Shown: positions 1-8,962, numbered from the stretch's first letter. The stretch is 64,000 nt of DNA from Campylobacter concisus (GCF_015679985.1 NZ_CP049239.1:124001-188000), one strand, 5' to 3'. Translations and numbers: made by a program. The notes: a model not told the origin generated them from the letters alone.

Positions 1-430
1 CCATAAGCATAAACGCGAAAAATTCACCCAGACGGGACACGATAAGCTCTGCCACCTCGTCTTTATCGCCGTTATCAGCGACCAACTTCGCCCGCATAAA
101 AATTCTCGCCAAAAATACAAGTGCAAAAGGCGTAGCGTGCCAAAAAGTACTTTGATGCTCTATTTCTTTAAAAATTTTATCAAGCACGTCACAAGCAGCT
201 TTGGCGTTAAATTTTGCTTCATTGTTATTTGCTGGATTTGCCGTATTTTGTCCGCTATTTGACTTGCTGGTAGTCAAACTTTGCGTCAAATCTTTCTTGC
301 CGATCGCTGCCGAAAGCTGTTTAAAAATTTCTGGAAATCTGCTTGCTCTGCCATAAGTCGTCGTTAATCTACTCCAAGGCACGTCTTCTATCTTTAAATT
401 TGTGATGTATGCTAAATTTTGCCCATTCAT
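1..430 (-). CDS. Hypothetical protein, HEAT-like immunity-type family (3' end outside window)
   Basis: An open frame runs from an ATG at 430, with AAAGG seven bases upstream, to the window edge, giving at least 143 residues without a stop. The order of conserved spots (PWSRL, TYGRAS, FPEIF, then EHQST, HATPFALVFLARI) resembles a family of HEAT-like alpha-helical proteins often found as immunity-type genes beside toxin loci. That match is from memory of the pattern and is an inference. A Ser/Asn/Thr-rich linker lies around residues 50-70. No toxin gene is visible beside it; the left neighbour is outside the window. The next gene in the same direction is rarA, 66 bases upstream. Confidence 0.6.
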   Translation of the reverse strand, partial: MNGQNLAYITNLKIEDVPWSRLTTTYGRASRFPEIFKQLSAAIGKKDLTQSLTTSKSNSGQNTANPANNNEAKFNAKAACDVLDKIFKEIEHQSTFWHATPFALVFLARIFMRAKLVADNGDKDEVAELIVSRLGEFFAFMLM

Positions 431-496
431 CTACATACCTTTAAAATTTACTCTTATGCTTGCCATAAATAAATCTGACAGAGTAAAGCCCAAAAA

Positions 497-1681
497 TTAG
501 TCCTTAGATTTTATTTTATCTAGCCATTCATTTAGCGTTTTTTCAAAGCCTATGCCCTTGCTTTTATAAAAAACGAGCGGTTTTTCTAGATATTTTTGTT
601 CAACCCAGCCGCCAAAATCATGCGGATAAAGGTAGTCTTTGCTCTCTTTTGTGTGATTTTTTAGATATGGTGGAATTTTTAAAATTTCTTCGCTTTGCAC
701 GTATCTTAGAGCGGCATTTATCGCGTTGTAGCTGGAGTTTGACTTTGGCGAGCTGGCTAGATAGATGGCGCACTGAGCCAGTATGATCCTAGCCTCTGGA
801 AAGCCTATATCTTTTACGATGCTAAGCGTGCTTGCGGCTAAATTTAGCGCATTTGGGTTTGCATTGCCGATGTCTTCGCTGGCAAATATCGCCATCCTTC
901 TAGCGATGAAGTCAGCGCTCTCGCCAGAGTCTATGAGTCTTGCGAGATAGTATATGACGGCGTTTTCGTCGCTTCCGCGCAGGCTTTTTATAAAAGCGCT
1001 TGCTAGCTCGTAGTGCGTGTCGTCCTCTTTTGCCCCCTCTTTTAGGGCGTTTTGGCGAAGTGTTTTTAAATTTTCTAGGCTCACATTTTCATCAAGCGTG
1101 ACGGCAAATTCGAGTAAATTTAGCATAGCTCTTGCGTCGCCGCCGCTACTTTTAAAGAGATACTCTTTTGCTTCTTCGTCAATGCTAAATGAAATTTGCT
1201 CTTTTATCTTGCCAAGAAGCTCCTCAAAGTCGCCACTGCTAAGCGGTCTAAACTCAAAGAGCATCGAGCGGCTTCTGATGCCTGAGCTTAGCGTGAAAAA
1301 GGGATTTTCAGTACTTGCACCGATGACTAGGGCTTTGTAGTTTTCCATGGGGATGAGTAGCGCTTCTTGTTGGGTTTTGCTAAGCCTGTGGATCTCGTCT
1401 ATGAAAAAGAGCGGCTTATTTAGGGCATTTTCGTAGTTTTTTAAAATTTTGCGAAAGTCATCTATCTTTAAATTTCCACCGTCAAACTCGTAAAAGTCGT
1501 AGTTTGCCCCGCTTGCCACAGCCCTTGCAAAGCTCGTCTTGCCACAGCCTGCTGGACCATAAAATATGGAGTGCGGTATCTTGCCGGTAGCTATAAATTT
1601 TAAAAATGCCGCTTTAACCGCCTTTTGACCGCAAATTTCATCCAAGTTTTTTGGTCTAAACATCAGTGCAAGTGAGCTCAA
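497..1681 (-). CDS. rarA: Replication-associated recombination protein A (AAA ATPase)
   Basis: RarA/MgsA is a clamp-loader-like ATPase that acts at stalled replication forks. The protein has 394 residues, slightly short of the usual 430-450. Walker A GPAGCGKT lies at residues 42-49 and Walker B FFIDEIH at 92-98, followed by STENPFF as the sensor region and a C-terminal clamp-loader-like helical part (GLNAINAALRYV-type region near residue 320). The N-terminal RPKNLDEICGQ box is typical. It starts 2 bases after the stop of the FMN-binding protein gene, so the two are probably co-transcribed. Confidence 0.93.
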   Translation of the reverse strand: MSSLALMFRPKNLDEICGQKAVKAAFLKFIATGKIPHSIFYGPAGCGKTSFARAVASGANYDFYEFDGGNLKIDDFRKILKNYENALNKPLFFIDEIHRLSKTQQEALLIPMENYKALVIGASTENPFFTLSSGIRSRSMLFEFRPLSSGDFEELLGKIKEQISFSIDEEAKEYLFKSSGGDARAMLNLLEFAVTLDENVSLENLKTLRQNALKEGAKEDDTHYELASAFIKSLRGSDENAVIYYLARLIDSGESADFIARRMAIFASEDIGNANPNALNLAASTLSIVKDIGFPEARIILAQCAIYLASSPKSNSSYNAINAALRYVQSEEILKIPPYLKNHTKESKDYLYPHDFGGWVEQKYLEKPLVFYKSKGIGFEKTLNEWLDKIKSKD

Positions 1682-1683
1682 AT

Positions 1684-2214
1684 TTACTCCTTTACCGCTT
1701 TTGGCAAAATTTTGGCCTTTGCGCTAAGGCTCTCTATCTTTAGCTCGTAAATTTTCATGTTTTTTAGCCCATACTCCGCCGCCACGTCAAAGGTGCTCAT
1801 CGCGTAGGCGGTGTATTTTTGGCTGAGAATTTTTAAAATTTCATATCTTTTGGCTTCATCTTTCACTTCGTAGGCTCTTGTTTTTGCGATGGCGCTTTTA
1901 TATTCAGTCGTAAAAACCTTGCCGCCAAGCGCCTTGCCGTCGTCCTTTATCGCCTCTAGCTCACTATCATTTAGATGTGGGACTTTATTAAAGCTAACGC
2001 AGACAAACTCCACTTTTCGCCCATTTTGAAGCAGTTTTGCCTTGCTACCAGCGCTCGCTCCGTGAATAAAAATGCTCTCACCAACTCTAACTGGCGAGAT
2101 AGGCACACTAAAAATTTCTCCCTCATCATCCACGCATGAGATCACGCAGTATTCGCAATCATCGATGATCTCAAGCGCCTCGTCACGTCCAAGCTCTCTA
2201 TCTTTTCGCCTCAT
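1684..2214 (-). CDS. Pyridoxamine 5'-phosphate oxidase-like FMN-binding protein (NimA type)
   Basis: This 176-residue protein belongs to the split-barrel flavin-binding superfamily that includes the Nim nitroimidazole-resistance proteins. Visible features are an N-terminal MRRKDRELGR, a strand region CVISCVDDEGEIFSVPISPVRV, the FIHGASAGSKAKLL turn and VEFVCVSFNKVPHL. A histidine in the FIHGAS segment matches the position that carries pyruvate or binds flavin in Nim relatives. The substrate cannot be read from sequence. It lies just upstream of rarA, 2 bases apart, and diverges from the small gene at 2294. Confidence 0.75.
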   Translation of the reverse strand: MRRKDRELGRDEALEIIDDCEYCVISCVDDEGEIFSVPISPVRVGESIFIHGASAGSKAKLLQNGRKVEFVCVSFNKVPHLNDSELEAIKDDGKALGGKVFTTEYKSAIAKTRAYEVKDEAKRYEILKILSQKYTAYAMSTFDVAAEYGLKNMKIYELKIESLSAKAKILPKAVKE

Positions 2215-2293
2215 TTTTCATCCTTTTTTTGCAAATTATTTTAAAATTTAAGTGCTTAAAGGCTAGTATAACGCAAAAATTTCAAGGAAAAAT

Positions 2294-2587
2294 ATGAAAA
2301 AATTTGCCATTTTTGCCCTTTTTCTGGGCGTAAATTTATTTGGTGCAAGCGAGGTTTGCAAGGAGTATGTCAAGCAAAGTAGGCTCTATCTTGACGAGCT
2401 TTATGCCAAAGAGAGCAAGAAGCTTGCGGGTGATGAGAAGGCGCTAAGGCTTTTTGAGCTTAAATTTGATGAGTTTAAGCAAAGGCAAAGCGGCCAAGAA
2501 GCAATGATAATGCAAAATAACGATGAGAAATTTTGCAAAAGTGAGCTAGAAAAGGTAAATAAACTTCTTGCTGAGCTTAAAAAATAG
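2294..2587 (+). CDS. Small secreted protein of unknown function
   Basis: This 97-residue protein has a clear signal peptide (Lys-Lys, then a hydrophobic run, then FGAS at about residues 17-20), so it is probably periplasmic. The mature part is highly charged and helical and carries two cysteines (residues 22 and about 81) that could form a disulfide. AAGGAAAA precedes the ATG. I do not recognise it with confidence; small cysteine-paired periplasmic proteins of this kind are common in Campylobacter. It is convergent with ung, the two stop codons being one base apart around a GCTC-AAATTT-GAGC palindrome. Confidence 0.7.
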   Translation: MKKFAIFALFLGVNLFGASEVCKEYVKQSRLYLDELYAKESKKLAGDEKALRLFELKFDEFKQRQSGQEAMIMQNNDEKFCKSELEKVNKLLAELKK

Positions 2588-2588
2588 C

Positions 2589-3281
2589 TCAAATTTGAGC
2601 GTTTAAGTCCCACTCGATAGGCGTTTTGCCGTGGTTTGCTAGGTAGATATTTGCTTTAGAAAAGTGCCTGCAGCCAAAAAACGCCCCACGAGCTAGCGGA
2701 CTTGGGTGGGCTGCTTCTAAAATGAGGTGCTTGCTGGCGTCTATAAGTGGTGCTTTTGCCTTGGCTGGGTTGCCCCAGAGCATAAAGACTACATTTTGTA
2801 AATTTTGGCTAATCTTTCTTATGACGGCGTCTGTAAAGCCCTGCCAGCCGAAGCTAGCGTGAGAATTTGCCGCTCCAGCACTTACGCTTAAAGTGGAGTT
2901 TAAAAGCAGCACGCCTTGCTTTGCCCACTTTGTAAGATCGCCGCTATTTGGCTCTTTTATGCCAAGATCGGCGTAAATTTCTTTATAGATATTCACAAGA
3001 CTTGGCGGCACTCTCACGCCACTTGGCACTGAAAAGCTTAGTCCCATGGCTTGATTTGCGCCGTGATATGGGTCTTGCCCTAGGATGACGACCTTGACAT
3101 CGTGAAACGGCGTTAGGTTAAATGCGTTGAATATAAGCCCGCTTGGTGGATAGACGACGCCAGCGCTCTTTGCTTTTAAGAAATTTTCTTTGATGCGTGC
3201 GAAATTTTCACTCAAAAACTCATCTTTTAGCACCTCTTTCCAGCTTGGCTCGATCTTTACGTCATCTAAATTTATCTGCAT
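2589..3281 (-). CDS. ung: Uracil-DNA glycosylase
   Basis: Family 1 uracil-DNA glycosylase removes uracil from DNA as the first step of base excision repair. The 230-residue length is normal. The water-activating loop GQDPYHG is at residues 68-74 with the catalytic Asp at 70, the uracil-stacking region follows (GLSFSVP), and the minor-groove HPSPL loop is at 192-196. It is a single gene on the minus strand, convergent with the small secreted protein and divergent from the YbaK-like gene at 3344. Confidence 0.97.
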   Translation of the reverse strand: MQINLDDVKIEPSWKEVLKDEFLSENFARIKENFLKAKSAGVVYPPSGLIFNAFNLTPFHDVKVVILGQDPYHGANQAMGLSFSVPSGVRVPPSLVNIYKEIYADLGIKEPNSGDLTKWAKQGVLLLNSTLSVSAGAANSHASFGWQGFTDAVIRKISQNLQNVVFMLWGNPAKAKAPLIDASKHLILEAAHPSPLARGAFFGCRHFSKANIYLANHGKTPIEWDLNAQI

Positions 3282-3343
3282 TTTCCTGCCCTTTTTTGTT
3301 TTAGCGCTATAATTTTAACTAAATTTATCCAAAGGAAAGAGCT

Positions 3344-3919
3344 GTGTCAGAGCAAATTTTTAATAAGATCCACGATCTTCTTAGCAAAAATGGGGCTAAA
3401 TTTAGAGTGATAGAGCATGAGAGCGCAAGGACTTCAGAGGAGGTCGCTAAGATAAGGGGCACGAAGATGAGCCAGGGCGCAAAGGCGCTGGTCTGCTCTA
3501 TAAAGGGCGTTAGCGAGGAGAAATTTAGGCAAATTTTTAAAGATGAAAATGTGCTAGATGGTTACTTGCTAGATGACGAAAAGCCAGCGATGAAGGCTGG
3601 TAAAATTTACTTGCTCGCGGTCTTGCCAGCGGACGAGCAGGCTGATCTTGACGCGCTTACGCAAAAATTTGATGGTAAAAGAGCGAGCCTTGCTAGCCCA
3701 GAGGAGGTCACAGTACTTGCTGATTGCGTATTTGGCTCGGTTCCGCCATTTAGCTTTCATAAAAATTTGCACCTTGTTGTGGATGAGAGTTTGCTAGAGC
3801 AAAACGAGGAGATCGCCTTTAATGCAGGGCTTCTTGATAGATCGCTCATCTTAAACGCAAAAGACTACGCCAGGATAGTAAAGCCAGTGTTTGTTAAATT
3901 TTCAAAAGAAAAGTGCTAG
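3344..3919 (+). CDS. YbaK/EbsC-type aminoacyl-tRNA deacylase domain protein
   Basis: The 191-residue protein fits the YbaK/ProRS-associated editing domain, which hydrolyses mischarged aminoacyl-tRNA. Supporting spots are the N-terminal VIEHE followed by TSEEVAKIRG, a conserved Lys in SQGAKALVC, and GSVPPFSF near residue 143, the usual conserved Gly-x-x-x-Pro-Phe turn. The start is GTG at 3344 with AAGGA upstream. Its exact tRNA substrate is unknown; free-standing relatives act on Ala-tRNA(Pro) or Cys-tRNA(Pro). Confidence 0.8.
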   Translation: MSEQIFNKIHDLLSKNGAKFRVIEHESARTSEEVAKIRGTKMSQGAKALVCSIKGVSEEKFRQIFKDENVLDGYLLDDEKPAMKAGKIYLLAVLPADEQADLDALTQKFDGKRASLASPEEVTVLADCVFGSVPPFSFHKNLHLVVDESLLEQNEEIAFNAGLLDRSLILNAKDYARIVKPVFVKFSKEKC

Positions 3920-3939
3920 GCTAACCACTTCCTAGCACT
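3912..3939 (+). terminator. Hairpin overlapping the end of the YbaK-like gene
   Basis: AGTGCTAGG (3912-3920) pairs perfectly with CCTAGCACT (3931-3939) around a 10-base loop and is followed by AAATTTGTC. The stop codon lies within the 5' arm. It is probably a rho-independent-like terminator, although the T tract is poor. Confidence 0.55.
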
Positions 3940-4260
3940 AAATTTGTCGGGAGAAAAATGAATTTAAGTAATGCAAAGACGAGAAATTGCTAAATTCATT
4001 TCAGGAGCAAATATTATCAAGGATAATCTTAAAATATAATAAATTATATTGATAAAATATGCATATTTTAGGGTTTATTATCTTTTTATATAAAAAAATA
4101 TATTTTCAAATCCAAAAATTTTGGCTCAAATTTCATTAAATTTAAAAAGAATTTATAAAAATTTGCTTAGCAATTATTAAGTTTAGCTTAAAGCCCATTT
4201 CGATAAAATCCTTAATCGTTCTTTTATCGTAAAAAAGACAATTTGATATAAGGAAAAACA
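3940..4260 (+). other. AT-rich leader region upstream of thrS
   Basis: No gene is seen in this extremely AT-rich stretch. It must hold the thrS promoter: TAAAAT at 4204-4209 is a plausible -10 element and AAGGA at 4251-4255 is the ribosome binding site. An inverted repeat sits between them (listed separately). Confidence 0.6.
4201..4229 (+). promoter_or_regulatory. Inverted repeat in the thrS promoter/leader
   Basis: CGATAAAA at 4201-4208 is the perfect reverse complement of TTTTATCG at 4222-4229, with a 13-base spacer, about 30 bases before the thrS start. It overlaps the likely -10 box, so it could be an operator, or a leader hairpin if transcription starts further upstream. Function is inferred from position only. 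Confidence 0.5.
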
Positions 4261-6081
4261 ATGAGCGATATCATCGCATACAAACTAAATGGCGAAATAG
4301 TCGATACTCAAAGTATCGCAGGGCGTGAGAGTAGTGCTGAGCCTATCTATTTTGACAACTCAAAAGAGGCACTACACGTTATCAGACACTCCTGTGCGCA
4401 CCTCATGGCACAAGCTATCAAATCACTCTATCCAAAGGCGAAATTCTTTGTCGGACCAAACGTAGAAGATGGATTTTATTATGATTTTAGAGTTGATGAT
4501 GAGGGCACGAAGCTAGGCGAGAGCGATCTAGCAGCGATCGAAGATAAGATGAAAGAGCTTGCTGAGAAGAAATTTGACATAGTTAAAACCTGCTCAACTA
4601 AAGCTAATATGAGTGAGAAATTTAAAAACGATGATCTAAAACAAGAGGTCTTAAAAAGAATTCCAGATGGCGAAGTGAGCAGCTACGCACAAGGCGATTT
4701 TGAAGATCTTTGCCGCGGACCACACGTACCAAATACTAAATTTTTAAAATTTTTCAAGCTTACACGCGTGGCTGGGGCTTATCTTGGAGGCGATGAGAGC
4801 CGTGAGATGCTAACTAGAATTTATGGCACAGCTTATGCAGATAAAGAGAGCTTAAAAGAGCACATCCGAATCATCGAAGAGGCCAAAAAGCGTGACCACA
4901 GAAAGCTTGGCACCGAGATGAAACTATTTACTTTTGATGAAGAAGTGGGTGGTGGTTTGCCTATATGGCTACCAAATGGCGGACGCTTGCGCTCTAAGTT
5001 AGAGCAAATTTTATACAAAGCTCACCGCGACCGTGGCTACGAGCCAGTGCGTGGGCCAGAGCTTTTAAAGGCTGATGTGTGGAGAAGAAGCGGTCACTAC
5101 GCAAACTATAAAGAAAATATGTACTTTACGACGATCGACGAGACAGAGTACGGCATCAAGCCGATGAACTGCGTCGGACACATCAAAGTCTATCAAAGCG
5201 ACATCCGCTCATACCGTGATTTGCCACTTAAATTTTTCGAATACGGCGTCGTACATCGCCATGAAAAAAGCGGTGTGCTTCACGGGCTCTTCAGAGTGCG
5301 CGAATTTGCACAAGATGACTCGCATATCTTTTGTATGCCAAGCCAAATCAAAGAAAATATCTTAGAAATTTTAAAATTTGCCGGCAAAATAATGGAAAAT
5401 TTCGGCTTTTATTACGAGATAGAGATTTCGACCAAGCCCGCAAAAGCGATCGGCGGGGATGAAATTTGGGAAACTGCTACAAAAGCGCTAAAAGAAGCGC
5501 TTGATGAAAACGGTTTTAGATACGGTATCGACGAGGGCGGTGGCGCATTTTATGGACCAAAAATCGACATCAAAATCACCGACGCGCTTAAGAGAAAGTG
5601 GCAGTGCGGCACGATCCAGGTCGATTTTAACTTGCCAGAGCGCTTTGATCTAGGCTACATCGACGCAAACAACGAAAGACAACGCCCCGTAATGCTACAT
5701 AGAGCCTTACTTGGCAGTTTTGAGAGATTTATAGGAATTTTACTTGAGCACACTGCTGGTGAGCTACCATTTTTCATAGCTCCTACGCAAGTCGTCATCG
5801 TGCCTATTAGCGACGCACATTTAGACTACGCAAAAGAAATTTCACGCGAGCTAAGAAATATCAACATCGATAGCGAGATTGCAAGTAAAAATGAGAGTTT
5901 AAATAAAAGAATAAGAACGGCTGAAAAACAAAGGGTGCCTATGATAGTCGTGCTAGGTGACAACGAAGTAGCGAACAAGAGCGTTGCGCTACGCGACAGA
6001 CAGGCTAGGACGCAGAGCGATATGAGCTTGGCGGAATTTATAAATTTAACGAAGGAGAAACTTAGTGAGGTACATTTTTGA
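4261..6081 (+). CDS. thrS: Threonyl-tRNA synthetase
   Basis: Class II synthetase that charges tRNA(Thr). The 606-residue protein has a short N-terminal part, then the editing domain with HxxxH at residues 43-47 (HSCAH), the catalytic core including MNCVGH at 302-307 (zinc-binding Cys) and the motif 2 region [15 protein letters not shown], and the C-terminal anticodon-binding domain (QVVIVPIS onward). The N-terminal TGS domain seems reduced compared with the roughly 640-residue E. coli enzyme, as is usual in Campylobacter. Its stop codon overlaps the TTG start of infC, so the two genes are co-transcribed and probably translationally coupled. Confidence 0.97.
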   Translation: MSDIIAYKLNGEIVDTQSIAGRESSAEPIYFDNSKEALHVIRHSCAHLMAQAIKSLYPKAKFFVGPNVEDGFYYDFRVDDEGTKLGESDLAAIEDKMKELAEKKFDIVKTCSTKANMSEKFKNDDLKQEVLKRIPDGEVSSYAQGDFEDLCRGPHVPNTKFLKFFKLTRVAGAYLGGDESREMLTRIYGTAYADKESLKEHIRIIEEAKKRDHRKLGTEMKLFTFDEEVGGGLPIWLPNGGRLRSKLEQILYKAHRDRGYEPVRGPELLKADVWRRSGHYANYKENMYFTTIDETEYGIKPMNCVGHIKVYQSDIRSYRDLPLKFFEYGVVHRHEKSGVLHGLFRVREFAQDDSHIFCMPSQIKENILEILKFAGKIMENFGFYYEIEISTKPAKAIGGDEIWETATKALKEALDENGFRYGIDEGGGAFYGPKIDIKITDALKRKWQCGTIQVDFNLPERFDLGYIDANNERQRPVMLHRALLGSFERFIGILLEHTAGELPFFIAPTQVVIVPISDAHLDYAKEISRELRNINIDSEIASKNESLNKRIRTAEKQRVPMIVVLGDNEVANKSVALRDRQARTQSDMSLAEFINLTKEKLSEVHF

Positions 6082-6596
6082 GTAAGGAAAATGAAGTATT
6101 GCTCAATGAGGACATAAGGGCGAGAGAGGTAAGATGTGTAGGGGATGATGGCACGACATACGGTGTCATCTCAAGAGAAGAGGCTTTAGAGATCTCAAAT
6201 AAGCTTGGGCTTGATCTAGTGCTTATAGCGCCAGATGCGAAGCCGCCAGTTTGCAAGATAATGGACTATGGTAAATTCCGCTATCAGCAAGAGAAAAAGC
6301 AAAAAGAGGCCAAGAAAAAGCAAAAAACCATCGAGATAAAAGAGATAAAACTCTCTGTCAAGATCGCCCAAAACGATATAAACTACAAGGTTAAACACGC
6401 AAGCGAGTTTTTGCAAGATGGCAAACACGTTAAATTTCGTGTATTTTTAAAGGGTCGCGAGATGAGCACTCCAGAAGCTGGCGTAGCTATGCTTGAGAAG
6501 GTCTGGGAGATGATCAAAGATGAAGCTGACCGCGACAAAGAGCCTATAATAGAAGGTCGTTATGTAAATATGCTTGTAACTCCAAAAAAGGGTTAA
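6078..6596 (+). CDS. infC: Translation initiation factor IF-3
   Basis: IF-3 binds the 30S subunit and proofreads initiator tRNA and start-codon pairing. The 172-residue protein has the N-domain ([24 protein letters not shown]), the lysine-rich linker near residue 75 and the C-domain ([23 protein letters not shown]). The start is TTG inside the sequence TTTTGA, whose TGA ends thrS. A non-AUG start is typical of infC, because IF-3 discriminates against such starts and so limits its own synthesis; here that autoregulation is inferred. The rpmI and rplT genes that follow infC in many bacteria are absent. Confidence 0.96.
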   Translation: MSKENEVLLNEDIRAREVRCVGDDGTTYGVISREEALEISNKLGLDLVLIAPDAKPPVCKIMDYGKFRYQQEKKQKEAKKKQKTIEIKEIKLSVKIAQNDINYKVKHASEFLQDGKHVKFRVFLKGREMSTPEAGVAMLEKVWEMIKDEADRDKEPIIEGRYVNMLVTPKKG

Positions 6597-6604
6597 ATTT
6601 TCAC

Positions 6605-6630
6605 AAAGAGCAGGCTAGGGCTTGCTCTTT
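6605..6630 (+). terminator. Rho-independent terminator of thrS-infC
   Basis: AAAGAGCAGGC (6605-6615) pairs with GCTTGCTCTTT (6620-6630) over 11 positions with one G-U wobble and a 4-base loop, starting 8 bases after the infC stop. The downstream sequence GTTACATTAAATTTTT is T-rich. Confidence 0.8.
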
Positions 6631-7350
6631 GTTACATTAAATTTTTAATACAAAAACTTACAAATAATTATTTTCCAAAATCCTATCATTTTTGTATGTG
6701 TTAAATTTACGCAAAGGCGTTTGCAGGGTTGATATACCTTGTGGTTAAATTTGATAGGCAAAATTTGGATGTGGCTTAAATTTAGTAAATTTTGGTCTTT
6801 ACTTGCTGGAATTTACCCGCTTTGTTATCGCTCATATGGATGTTGTGCTGAAAATATTTCTTGTGAGCTTACAAAAATTTTAGTGCTTGCGTGAGTATTT
6901 TTAAGCTAAATTTTGCCTAATATCTAGCTAAATTTGGCAATGGGATATCGCTTTAATAATACTTTTTTACAAAAAGCTTTGACTACTCTTGGTTTTATGT
7001 GGCGACCAAATTTGATGAGAAATTTGCTTGTTCGTGGATTAAATGTAGCAAATTTTAATTTTTGCTTACTAGAATTTGCTCCATCTTTTTTTCTACCAAC
7101 CATTACATGGGGGCTTTGCTGAAATTCGACTAGGCAAGAGCTCGCCTGAAAGAGTAAATTTGATAACTTCTTTCGAGTTGTAAATTAATGGTGCCTGTGC
7201 GAGAGTTATAAACTAAATTTCGCCTAGTAGCTGTATAAATTTGCTAAAAAATTCGCTTGTTTATAGTTTAAATTTATAAAATTTTTTAATTATCTCTTGC
7301 CAAAAGAAAACTCTCTTTTAGCTGAAAACCCAAAGCTACTTCATATTGAT
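6631..7350. other. Long intergenic region without a recognisable gene
   Basis: About 720 bases lie between infC and gdhA. Short open frames occur on both strands but none has a ribosome binding site plus a recognisable product. Two loosely similar stretches (about 6901-6940 and 7205-7245, both reading like AGCTAAATTTyGCCTArTA) suggest an old, diverged duplication. It is probably decayed sequence. Confidence 0.4.
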
Positions 7351-7377
7351 TTACGTCCAAATTTAACTTGGACGTAA
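7351..7377 (-). terminator. Terminator-like hairpin after gdhA
   Basis: TTACGTCCAA (7351-7360) and TTGGACGTAA (7368-7377) form a perfect 10-bp stem with a 7-base loop, 28 bases beyond the gdhA stop. The T-rich tail is better on the plus strand (TTTTATAA), so it may work in both directions. Confidence 0.6.
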
Positions 7378-7405
7378 TTTTATAAAGCTAAGAGATAAAA
7401 TTAGT

Positions 7406-8764
7406 CTACACATATCCCTGATCTATCATCGCATCAGCCACCTTTCGAAAGCCCGCGATATTTGAGCCAAGTACTAGATTTCCCTCGTCGCCAAACTCCT
7501 TGCTAGTCTCGTAACTAAGCTCAAAAATATGATTCATTATGCCGTGCAGTCTGTGATCGACCTTTTCAAAGCTCCACGCGGTCATGCCGGCATTTTGCAT
7601 CATTTCTAGGCCCGACGTGCCCACACCGCCCGCGTTTGCCGCCTTTGCCGGAGCGAAGCAAAAATCCTTTTGCGCGAGCATGAAATTTATCGCATCAAGC
7701 GTGCTTGGCATATTTGCCCCCTCAGCCACGAAGCGACAGCCGTTAGCATAAAGCGTCTTTATGTCGGCTAGGTGAAGCTCGTTTTGCGTCGCGCACGGAA
7801 ACGCTCCATCGCACGGCACGTCCCACACGCCGTTTCTGCCCTCTTTGTACTCACTTACGCTTACGTATTTTGCGTTAGGTCTAAATTTGATGTATTCGCT
7901 AAGGCGTGCACGTTTTACTTCTTTTAGCTCTTTAAGTACCGCTAGATCGATGCCCTCTGCATCGTAAACGTATCCGTTTGAATCAGAAACCGTGATAGGC
8001 AGCGCGCCTACTTGATAGAGCTTTTCTACCGTGTATATGGCGACGTTTCCGCTACCGCTGACGCTGCACTTTTTGCCATCTAGCCCAAGTCCTGCTTTTT
8101 GCAGCATGTTTTGCGTAAAATAGACTAACCCGTATCCGGTCGCCTCTGTGCGCGCTAGGCTGCCGCCCCAGTTTAGCCCTTTGCCCGTTAGTATACCGTC
8201 AAACCTGCCGGTTAGCTTTTTATACTGCCCAAACATATAGCCGATCTCGCGCGCGCCAACGCCGATGTCGCCTGCGGGCACGTCCACGGTGTTGCCGATG
8301 TGGCGGTAAAGCTCGCTCATAAACGCTTGGCAAAAGCGCATTATCTCGCCCTCGCTCTTACCTTTTGGATCAAAGGTGCTGCCGCCTTTTGCGCCTCCGA
8401 TATTTACGCCCGTGAGCGAGTTTTTAAAAATTTGCTCAAATCCTAAAAATTTAAGCACGCCAAGATCCACGCTAGGATGCAGTCTGATACCGCCTTTATA
8501 GGGGCCCACGGCTGAGTTAAACTGCACGCGGTAGCCGTTATTTACCTGCGGTCTACCGTCATCGCCCGTGTACGTGACGCGAAATATCACCGTGCGCTCA
8601 GGTATCACGATACGCTCTAGGATCGCGTGTTTTTGGTACTTGCTCTCTTTTTTTATAAGCGGCTCGAGGCTGTTTAGCACCTCGGTCGCAGCCTGGACAA
8701 AGACGCCTTGACCCGGATTGGTCTTTTTTATCCACTCCATCGTTTTTTCGATGTACTCGCTCAT
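7406..8764 (-). CDS. gdhA: NADP-type glutamate dehydrogenase
   Basis: The enzyme reductively aminates 2-oxoglutarate to glutamate, assimilating ammonium. The 452-residue length and motifs fit the hexameric short-subunit class: PYKGGIRLHP with the substrate Lys, GGAKGGSTFDPKG, PAGDIGVGAREIGYMFGQYK and SGSGNVAIYTVEKL for the dinucleotide fold. AGGAGCC precedes the ATG. Base composition is unlike the neighbours: within 8221-8280, 37 of 60 bases are G or C. It stands alone, with long non-coding DNA downstream. That points to acquisition from another lineage, but it could also reflect local mutation bias. Confidence 0.96.
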   Translation of the reverse strand: MSEYIEKTMEWIKKTNPGQGVFVQAATEVLNSLEPLIKKESKYQKHAILERIVIPERTVIFRVTYTGDDGRPQVNNGYRVQFNSAVGPYKGGIRLHPSVDLGVLKFLGFEQIFKNSLTGVNIGGAKGGSTFDPKGKSEGEIMRFCQAFMSELYRHIGNTVDVPAGDIGVGAREIGYMFGQYKKLTGRFDGILTGKGLNWGGSLARTEATGYGLVYFTQNMLQKAGLGLDGKKCSVSGSGNVAIYTVEKLYQVGALPITVSDSNGYVYDAEGIDLAVLKELKEVKRARLSEYIKFRPNAKYVSVSEYKEGRNGVWDVPCDGAFPCATQNELHLADIKTLYANGCRFVAEGANMPSTLDAINFMLAQKDFCFAPAKAANAGGVGTSGLEMMQNAGMTAWSFEKVDHRLHGIMNHIFELSYETSKEFGDEGNLVLGSNIAGFRKVADAMIDQGYV

Positions 8765-8934
8765 TTTGGCTCCTATTCGTCAAATTTTCGTAGTTGAATA
8801 TTAACTCTCCTAGAAAAAATTTTTATTTAAATTTATTTTTATATTTTTATTTTAGGCAATGAGCGTTACATATCGAAACTAAATTTATAAAAAGTGGTTT
8901 TTGTTTCGATCGCTGGGATAAATTTATAAAAGAG

Positions 8935-8960
8935 AATTTAGGCTGAGTGGAGCCTAAATT
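8935..8960 (-). terminator. Terminator of the SMI1/KNR4-like gene
   Basis: AATTTAGGCT (8935-8944) and AGCCTAAATT (8951-8960) form a perfect 10-bp stem with a 6-base loop, immediately beyond the stop codon at 8963. On the minus strand it is followed by CTCTTTTATAAATTT. Confidence 0.75.
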
Positions 8961-8962
8961 TA

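Noticed and set aside
2587-2600. Palindrome GCTCAAATTTGAGC as terminator between the small secreted gene and ung
   Set aside because: Without a separate loop the hairpin would be only about 5 bp; it may contribute, but support is too weak to list as a terminator.
6934-7122. A 62-codon plus-strand open frame in the infC-gdhA gap
   Set aside because: No ribosome binding site, no recognisable composition or motif, and similar short frames occur on both strands of this AT-rich stretch.
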